In this document: positions 58,266 to 64,000 of the stretch, in pieces
Position numbering within the stretch: the first letter of the stretch is position 1
How the letters are laid out: each line of letters begins with the position of its first letter
Assembly: GCF_900114005.1 (NCBI RefSeq)
Contig: NZ_FORM01000008.1
Coordinates: 1-64,000, forward strand
DNA from: Olleya namhaensis
GTDB lineage: Bacteria; Bacteroidota; Bacteroidia; Flavobacteriales; Flavobacteriaceae
Direction: 5' to 3'
DNA length: 64,000 bases
Translations under genes and position numbers: made by a program
Notes under the pieces: model-generated
Databases searched by the model: none
The model's input: only the letters and a program-made list of their open reading frames with translations
Told to the model about the DNA's origin: nothing

Positions 58266-59957
58266 TTGAATTTTAAAACATATACAACTTGTCTAATCTT
58301 CATTTTATACGCCTCTATATTATGCAGTCAAAATTTACAATTAAAAGTAATAGGATTTGATGATAACGAAACTTCAATATTAAGCCAATACAATACCAAA
58401 ACAACATTTGATTCTTATGAAGAACTTAAACTAAATGTATCTCATATTGAAAATACCTTAAGCCAAAATGGTTATATTAATAATCAATTACTATCAATAA
58501 CTCATAGTAAAAACAACCTCTATATTGCACAAATAGCACTCAAAAATAAAATAGAAAATGTTGTCCTATATATAAACCCTACTTTTCAGTCTAAAAACTA
58601 TTTCTCTAAACTAAACATAGATAACTTAAAAAACAACACTTTTGAAGTCCCCTATTTAGCATTAGAAAAACTACTAATTAAGTACAATAAAATAATAAGT
58701 GAAACCGGTCAACCATTTTCCACTTTACAGCTTAGTGATGTCAAACAAAAAAATAATACAACCCTTTCTGCAAATCTAATAATCACGACTCAAGAAAAAA
58801 ATAGACAACTAGACAAAATAATTATCAAAGGATATGATAAGCTTCCTAAATCTTATTTAAAACGATTTCTTAAAATCCAGAAAAACAAAACGTTCAACCT
58901 TTCTTCCATTAACAAAAAGACACTTCAATTAAACAACTTAAGTTTTGCATCTCAAACTAAACCTGCTGAAATACTATTTACAAAAGATTCAACACAATTA
59001 TATTTATACTTAAAAAAAACACCAAGTAACAACTTTGATGGATTTATTGGATTTACAACAAATGAACAAACCAACAAATTAGAATTTAATGGCTACTTAA
59101 ATTTACAATTAGTAAATAATTTAAATTATGGCGAAAGTTTATACTTAGATTACAAAAGTGATGAGAGTGAACAGAAAAACTTCAACTTAATCGCAAATCT
59201 TCCTTATTTATTCAAAACACCAATAGGACTAGAAGCTTCACTTAATATAACAAAAAGAGATTCTTCATTTATTAACACAAAACAGAAAGCAAGTCTTTTT
59301 TATCAATTAAATGATAAAACAAGTTTATACGCGGGAATTGAAACTGCAGAATCAAGTCATTTATCTGACAACCTAGAAAACATAGAAGATTACAGCTCAA
59401 ATTTTCTTAAATTAAGATATCAATTCAGACAACTACAAAATGAAGCCCCTCTATTTAAAATAAAGACAGAAATAAATACCGAATTTGGTGTAGGAAAAAG
59501 ACAAACAACATCAAACAACCAAAACCAAAATTTTATAGATTTTAATGGTAGCCACATTTTTAATTTAAATAACAAAAACAGCTTCTATATAAAAAGCATA
59601 ATTCAACTAATTCTGTCAGAAAATTACCTCGAAAACGAGCTTTTTAGGTTTGGAGGTGTTAATACTATACGAGGATTTACAGAAAATAGTCTAATTGCTA
59701 ACAGCATTTACATATTAAACACAGAATACAGATACAAATTAAGCAACAGTATTTTTGTTAATTCTGTTATAGATATCGCACGCTTTAAAAACGATAATTT
59801 AAACCAAAAAGAAAATTTATATGGTTTTGGTTTTGGTTTCGGAATACTTACCAATGCTGGATTGCTTCGATTTATTTACGCTAATGGTAAAACAGAACAA
59901 ACCCCTTTCAACTTCTCTAATTCTAAGATTCATATTAGCCTAAAGGCGACCTTCTAA
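58266..59957 (+). CDS. Small Omp85/BamA-TamA-like outer membrane protein
   Basis: 563 residues starting at TTG (58266): the frame is closed by TAA at 58233 and no ATG lies between it and the signal peptide (FKTYTTCLIFILYASILCSQ). The periplasmic part (about 25-255) has POTRA-like units, for instance NRQLDKIIIKGYDKLPKSYL. The rest is a beta barrel with the Omp85 lid-lock loop RFGGVNTIRGF near 460-470 and a final LKATF. BamA has about 800 residues, so this is a reduced relative of unknown substrate. It is divergent from rpsL and monocistronic. Confidence 0.85.
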   Translation: MNFKTYTTCLIFILYASILCSQNLQLKVIGFDDNETSILSQYNTKTTFDSYEELKLNVSHIENTLSQNGYINNQLLSITHSKNNLYIAQIALKNKIENVVLYINPTFQSKNYFSKLNIDNLKNNTFEVPYLALEKLLIKYNKIISETGQPFSTLQLSDVKQKNNTTLSANLIITTQEKNRQLDKIIIKGYDKLPKSYLKRFLKIQKNKTFNLSSINKKTLQLNNLSFASQTKPAEILFTKDSTQLYLYLKKTPSNNFDGFIGFTTNEQTNKLEFNGYLNLQLVNNLNYGESLYLDYKSDESEQKNFNLIANLPYLFKTPIGLEASLNITKRDSSFINTKQKASLFYQLNDKTSLYAGIETAESSHLSDNLENIEDYSSNFLKLRYQFRQLQNEAPLFKIKTEINTEFGVGKRQTTSNNQNQNFIDFNGSHIFNLNNKNSFYIKSIIQLILSENYLENELFRFGGVNTIRGFTENSLIANSIYILNTEYRYKLSNSIFVNSVIDIARFKNDNLNQKENLYGFGFGFGILTNAGLLRFIYANGKTEQTPFNFSNSKIHISLKATF

Positions 59958-60019
59958 TTTAGAATAAATCAAACATTTTAACTCATGTTAATTTAATATT
60001 AAAAAAAACTGCCTAAACA

Positions 60020-60048
60020 TTGTTTTATTAACAAATTATTTAGATTTT
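60020..60048 (+). promoter_or_regulatory. Candidate promoter of the susC-susD pair
   Basis: TTG, 18 bases, TAGATTTT (then TG): one insertion away from TAnnTTTG. The start codon is 27 bases on. Weak but the only candidate in the 118-base gap. Confidence 0.4.
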
Positions 60049-60075
60049 TGGGATAGACTAATTTAATATATTAAT

Positions 60076-63000
60076 ATGAAAACAAATTTAAATCGAATTT
60101 TAACACTGTTCTTAGTGATGGTAGCCAGTCTATCGTACGCTCAAGAACGAACAATCTCAGGAACTATTACTGATGAAAATGGACTACCATTGCCCTCAGC
60201 AACAATTGTTGTAAAAGGAACTTCTAATGGTAGCACTTCAGATTTTGATGGAAACTACTCTATTCAAGCAAGTAATGGTCAAGTATTAAACTTTAGCTAT
60301 GTTGGGTATGACTCTGTTGAAAAAACAATTGGAGCCTCTAGCACTATTAGCGTTAGTTTACAACCAGGTAATACTTTAGACGAAGTTGTTGTAACAGCTT
60401 TAGGTATTAAAAGAGAAAAGAAAAGTTTAGGTTATGCTACTCAAGAAGTTGCAGGTGATGAAGTTTCTAAAGTGAAATCTTCAAACTTTGTTAATTCTCT
60501 TTCAGGAAAAGTAGCTGGTTTAGACGTGAAATCTTCTGGTACTTTAGGAGGATCTACAAACGTTGTAATTAGAGGTAATGCCTCTATTGCAGGTAACAAC
60601 CAAGCTTTATTTGTAATTGATGGAATACCTGTTGATAACGGTAACTCTAACAGTGCTGACCAAGTTTCAGGTCGTGGTGGTTATGATTATGGTAATGCTG
60701 CATCAGATATTAACCCTGATGACATTGCAACCATTAACGTTTTAAAAGGTGCTGCAGCAACTGCACTTTATGGATCTAGAGCATCTAATGGTGTTGTAAT
60801 GATTACAACTAAAAAAGGTAAAAAAAGAAAAGGTATTGGAGTAACTTTAAATTCTAGTTATACAGTTGGATCTGCAGATACTGAAACTTTACCAGTATAC
60901 CAGAAAAAATATGGTGCTGGTTACGGACAGTTCTATGATGACCCATCTGGATTTTTTGGGTATACTGATATTGATGGAGATGGTAACCCAGATCTAACAA
61001 CTCCTTTTACTGAAGATGCATCTTACGGTGCTGCTTTTGACCCAAATTTAGATGTTTACCAATGGAACTCTATTTACCCACAATTAACGGATACTTACCA
61101 ACAAGCTACTCCTTGGGTTGCAGGTGCTAATGATCCAAATTCTGTATGGAAAAGTGGAGCTACTGCTGTAAACTCTGTATCTCTTGATGGAGGTAATGAC
61201 ACTAGTTCTTTCAGATTAGGTTTCACAAACATGTTACAAGAAGGAAATCTTCCAAACAGTGAAATTAAAAGAAACACTATTAACTTTTCTGCATCTCATG
61301 ATTTAAACGAAAAACTAACAGCCTCTACAACGTTTACATATACTAAAACAAACGGTAAAGGTAGATACGGAACTGGTTATGATGCTAATAACGTTATGCA
61401 ACAGTTTAGACAATGGTTTCAAACAAATGTAGACGTTGGTGCTTTAGAAGACGCTTATTTTGCTACTGGAGACAACATTACATGGAATCCAACATCTGCA
61501 ACAAACCTTTCTCCTATTTACTCTGACAACCCTTATTGGACTTTCTATGAAAACTATGAGACAGATCAAAGAAATAGATACTTTGGTAATTTTGCTTTAG
61601 ATTATGAAATCAACGATTGGTTAAGTGTTTTAGGAAGATTTACTTTTGATACTTACTCTGAATTTCAGGAAGAAAGAACAAACGTTGGAAGTTCAAATGT
61701 ATCTTCATACAGTAGATTTAATAATAACGTAGCAGAATACAACTACGATTTTATTTTAACTGCAAACAAAAACATTACAGAAAAATTAAACATAGAAGGA
61801 AACCTTGGTTTTAACTTAAGACGTAATGACAGAAGTAGTATTTATGCACAAACTAATGGTGGTTTAAATCTACCTGGTCTTTATGCTTTATCAAATAGTG
61901 TAAATGCTATTAATGCACCTGCTGAATATGAAGCTGTATCTAAAGTAGATGGTTTATATGCTAGAGCAAGTTTAGGATATGACGGTTTTGCTTATTTAGA
62001 AGGAACTTACAGAAGAGACCGTTCTTCTACTCTACCAATAGAAAATAACACTTACGGATATTTTTCTGTAGCAAGTAGTTTAGTATTCTCTAAATTTATC
62101 GATGCTGACTGGTTATCTTTTGGAAAACTTAGTGCCAACTATGCTGAAGTAGGATCTGACACTAACAACTATAATGTATTTAACACTTATGGTATTGGAA
62201 CTCCGTTCTCAGGAACAGGAATTGCTTCAAACCCAGGATCTAAAAACAACTTAGAGCTTAAACCAGAAAGACAAGAAAACTACGAATTTGGTTTAGACAC
62301 ACAATTCTTCAACAGAAGATTAGGTCTTAACGTATCTTACTACCATACTACCAACAGAGATCAAATTACAAGTGTACCAGTATCAAATGCAACAGGATAT
62401 ACTTCAGTTTTATTAAATGCAGGTACAATGGAAAATAAAGGTTGGGAAGTACAATTAAGTGCTACACCAATTAAAACTGAAAACTTTAGCTGGGATGTTA
62501 ATGTAAACTGGGCAAAAAACAAAAGTTTAGTTGTATCATTAGCTGATGGTATTGATAACTTACAGTTAGCTTCACCACAAGGAGGTATTTCAATAAATGC
62601 AACACCAGGACAACCTTACGGAACAATTAGAGGTACAGACTTAGTATACAATGATGCGGGTCAACCAATCGTACAAGCAAATGGTTACTACGAGAGAAGT
62701 GGAAGTAACGAAATTATTGGTGACATCAATCCAGAATGGACTGCAGGTTTAAACAATAGTTTTAACTACAAAAACTTCAACCTTAGCTTCTTAATCGATA
62801 TGCAAAAAGGAGGAGATGTATTTTCTTTAGATACTTGGTATGGTTATGCAACAGGATTATATGACATTACAGCAGGAACTAACGACTTAGGAAACCCAGT
62901 AAGAAACCCAGTTACAACTGGTGCTGATAGTGGTGGAGTTATTTTACCAGGTGTACAAGCTGACGGATCAGTAAACACAGTAAGAGCTAGCGCTAGTAAC

Positions 63001-63297
63001 TATGCAAACCCATGGGGTTATGCAAGAGCTGCAAATAGCCAACACATCTATGACGCTGGATTTATTAAATTAAGAGAAGCAAGTATTACTTATAAGTTTG
63101 ATGACAAAATTTTAAGCCAAGTTCCATTTACAGCAGCTTCAATTTCATTAATTGGAAGAAACTTATGGATCATTGATAAAAGTACTCCTTACGCAGATCC
63201 AGAAGCAGGATTAAGCTCAGGAAACATTCAAGGGTACCAATCAGGTTCTTACCCATCTATCAGAGAAATAGGTGCGTCATTAAAGTTACAGTTCTAA
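60076..63297 (+). CDS. SusC/RagA-type TonB-linked outer membrane protein
   Basis: 1073 residues with signal peptide (ending SLSYAQ near 23). A carboxypeptidase-D regulatory-like domain at about 25-100 (GTITDENGLPLPSATIVVKG), a TonB-box region near 105 (DEVVVTALG, IKREKKSLGYA), the plug with VVIRGNASIAGNNQALFVIDG (key VIRGN, FVIDGIPVD) and LKGAAATALYGSRASNGVV, then a long barrel ending LKLQF. These proteins import oligomers together with a SusD lipoprotein, encoded directly downstream. No sigma/anti-sigma or hydrolase gene is adjacent in the window, so the substrate is not known. Confidence 0.96.
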   Translation: MKTNLNRILTLFLVMVASLSYAQERTISGTITDENGLPLPSATIVVKGTSNGSTSDFDGNYSIQASNGQVLNFSYVGYDSVEKTIGASSTISVSLQPGNTLDEVVVTALGIKREKKSLGYATQEVAGDEVSKVKSSNFVNSLSGKVAGLDVKSSGTLGGSTNVVIRGNASIAGNNQALFVIDGIPVDNGNSNSADQVSGRGGYDYGNAASDINPDDIATINVLKGAAATALYGSRASNGVVMITTKKGKKRKGIGVTLNSSYTVGSADTETLPVYQKKYGAGYGQFYDDPSGFFGYTDIDGDGNPDLTTPFTEDASYGAAFDPNLDVYQWNSIYPQLTDTYQQATPWVAGANDPNSVWKSGATAVNSVSLDGGNDTSSFRLGFTNMLQEGNLPNSEIKRNTINFSASHDLNEKLTASTTFTYTKTNGKGRYGTGYDANNVMQQFRQWFQTNVDVGALEDAYFATGDNITWNPTSATNLSPIYSDNPYWTFYENYETDQRNRYFGNFALDYEINDWLSVLGRFTFDTYSEFQEERTNVGSSNVSSYSRFNNNVAEYNYDFILTANKNITEKLNIEGNLGFNLRRNDRSSIYAQTNGGLNLPGLYALSNSVNAINAPAEYEAVSKVDGLYARASLGYDGFAYLEGTYRRDRSSTLPIENNTYGYFSVASSLVFSKFIDADWLSFGKLSANYAEVGSDTNNYNVFNTYGIGTPFSGTGIASNPGSKNNLELKPERQENYEFGLDTQFFNRRLGLNVSYYHTTNRDQITSVPVSNATGYTSVLLNAGTMENKGWEVQLSATPIKTENFSWDVNVNWAKNKSLVVSLADGIDNLQLASPQGGISINATPGQPYGTIRGTDLVYNDAGQPIVQANGYYERSGSNEIIGDINPEWTAGLNNSFNYKNFNLSFLIDMQKGGDVFSLDTWYGYATGLYDITAGTNDLGNPVRNPVTTGADSGGVILPGVQADGSVNTVRASASNYANPWGYARAANSQHIYDAGFIKLREASITYKFDDKILSQVPFTAASISLIGRNLWIIDKSTPYADPEAGLSSGNIQGYQSGSYPSIREIGASLKLQF

Positions 63298-63309
63298 AAA
63301 CAAAACATT

Positions 63310-64000
63310 ATGAAAAAAACATTTATAACAATATTATCAGTCGTAACATTGTTCGCTTGTCAATCAGACGAACAATATGAGGACTTAAATAGAGACCCTA
63401 AAAATCCAACGCAAGTTGATGCGGATTTTTTATACAACTCTGCTACAAAAAGTTTGTTTAATCAAATGACCAGTACTAACGTCAACAATAACGTATTTAG
63501 ATTATTAGGACAATACTGGACGGAAACAACCTATACTGACGAAAGTAACTACGACTTAGTTGGTCGTAATATTCCAGAAAGCCACTGGTCAGAAATGTAC
63601 AGAGATGTATTATTAGATTTACAAACAGCTAGAGCTCAATCTACATCTCCTGCAAGTATTGCACAAATAGATGTATTAGCTATCTACACTTGGCAACAAA
63701 TGGTAGATACATTTGGAGATATTCCTTACACGGATGCTTTAGGTTTATCAACGTTACCAAAATACGATGACGCTGAAACTATTTACCTAGATTTATTAGA
63801 TAGATTAAATGCTGCTATTCCTAATTTAGTAGGAACAGGATTTACTTCTGCTGACAAAATATACGGAGGTGACATGGTTGCTTGGAACAAATTTGCAAAT
63901 TCTTTAAAATTAAAATTAGGAATTCGTTTATCTGACTTCAATACAGCTTTATCTCAATCTACTGTAGAGTCTGCATATGCAGCGGGAGTATTTACTTCTA
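63310..64000 (+). CDS. SusD/RagB-type surface lipoprotein, truncated by window edge
   Basis: 230 codons visible from ATG at 63310; the C-terminus is beyond 64000. Lipoprotein signal MKKTFITILSVVTLFAC with Cys17. Mature start QSDEQYEDLNRDPKNPTQV and the helical pattern (LGQYWTETTYTDESNY, VDTFGDIPYTDAL, WNKFANSLKLKLGIRLSD) are the SusD-like type with tetratricopeptide helices. It should cap the SusC barrel at 60076 and bind its ligand. Gap of 12 bases from the susC gene, so co-transcribed. Confidence 0.93.
   Translation, partial: MKKTFITILSVVTLFACQSDEQYEDLNRDPKNPTQVDADFLYNSATKSLFNQMTSTNVNNNVFRLLGQYWTETTYTDESNYDLVGRNIPESHWSEMYRDVLLDLQTARAQSTSPASIAQIDVLAIYTWQQMVDTFGDIPYTDALGLSTLPKYDDAETIYLDLLDRLNAAIPNLVGTGFTSADKIYGGDMVAWNKFANSLKLKLGIRLSDFNTALSQSTVESAYAAGVFTS

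Overview
The window is a stretch of chromosome from a member of the Bacteroidota, almost certainly family Flavobacteriaceae. The basis is AT-rich DNA, a fused SecDF, T9SS-style modular surface proteins with signal peptides, SusC/SusD-type outer membrane proteins, FecR/DUF4974 anti-sigma architecture, and promoters of the Bacteroidota type (TTG or TTTG, 19-20 bases, TAnnTTTG). I cannot name the genus with confidence. No rRNA, tRNA, IS element, prophage or CRISPR array was seen.

Left part (1-9.3 kb): a very large modular surface protein runs off the left edge (minus strand) behind a small secreted hypothetical. Divergent from it are folE-cysS, yidD, and lgt-DUF192 lipoprotein-hydrolase. Two copies of a short structured dispersed repeat lie just after the stop codons of yidD and of the hydrolase.

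9.3-20.3 kb is a minus-strand housekeeping run: secDF, a SecD-adjacent hypothetical, a DUF4412 protein, mdh, a DUF6588-like protein, gyrB (with an attenuator-like hairpin in its leader) and asnB. At 20.8-27.7 kb there are a NUMOD4/HNH protein, queE, and a plus-strand cluster (HerA/DUF853 ATPase, lipoprotein, cupin, hydrolase, rluF, VOC protein), followed by a TIGR02206-type membrane protein. folD and ffh follow.

30.2-35.7 kb is the most distinctive region. An ECF sigma factor, a FecR-type anti-sigma factor and an STN-containing TonB-dependent receptor are divergent from a large acidic lipoprotein with internal duplications. The sequence GGTAGGA-N17-GTTWTAT occurs upstream of both the fecR-like gene and the lipoprotein gene, with identical spacing. 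It looks like an ECF promoter and would tie the four genes into one regulon. The lipoprotein also carries a module found repeatedly in the surface protein at the left edge.

35.8-58.1 kb: an arginine deiminase-superfamily hydrolase, gltA, eno and carA, then an almost uninterrupted str/S10/spc/alpha ribosomal supercluster (rplQ back to rpsL) with fusA, secY, infA and rpoA. It has a textbook Bacteroidota promoter upstream of rpsL. Candidate control points within it are the rpsJ-rplC gap (two perfect hairpins) and the rpsK-rpsD gap (a long hairpin followed by a promoter-like element).

Right end: a small Omp85-like outer membrane protein, then a SusC-type receptor and a SusD-type lipoprotein truncated by the window edge. 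Statements about family membership come from recognising motifs by eye; no database search was run.
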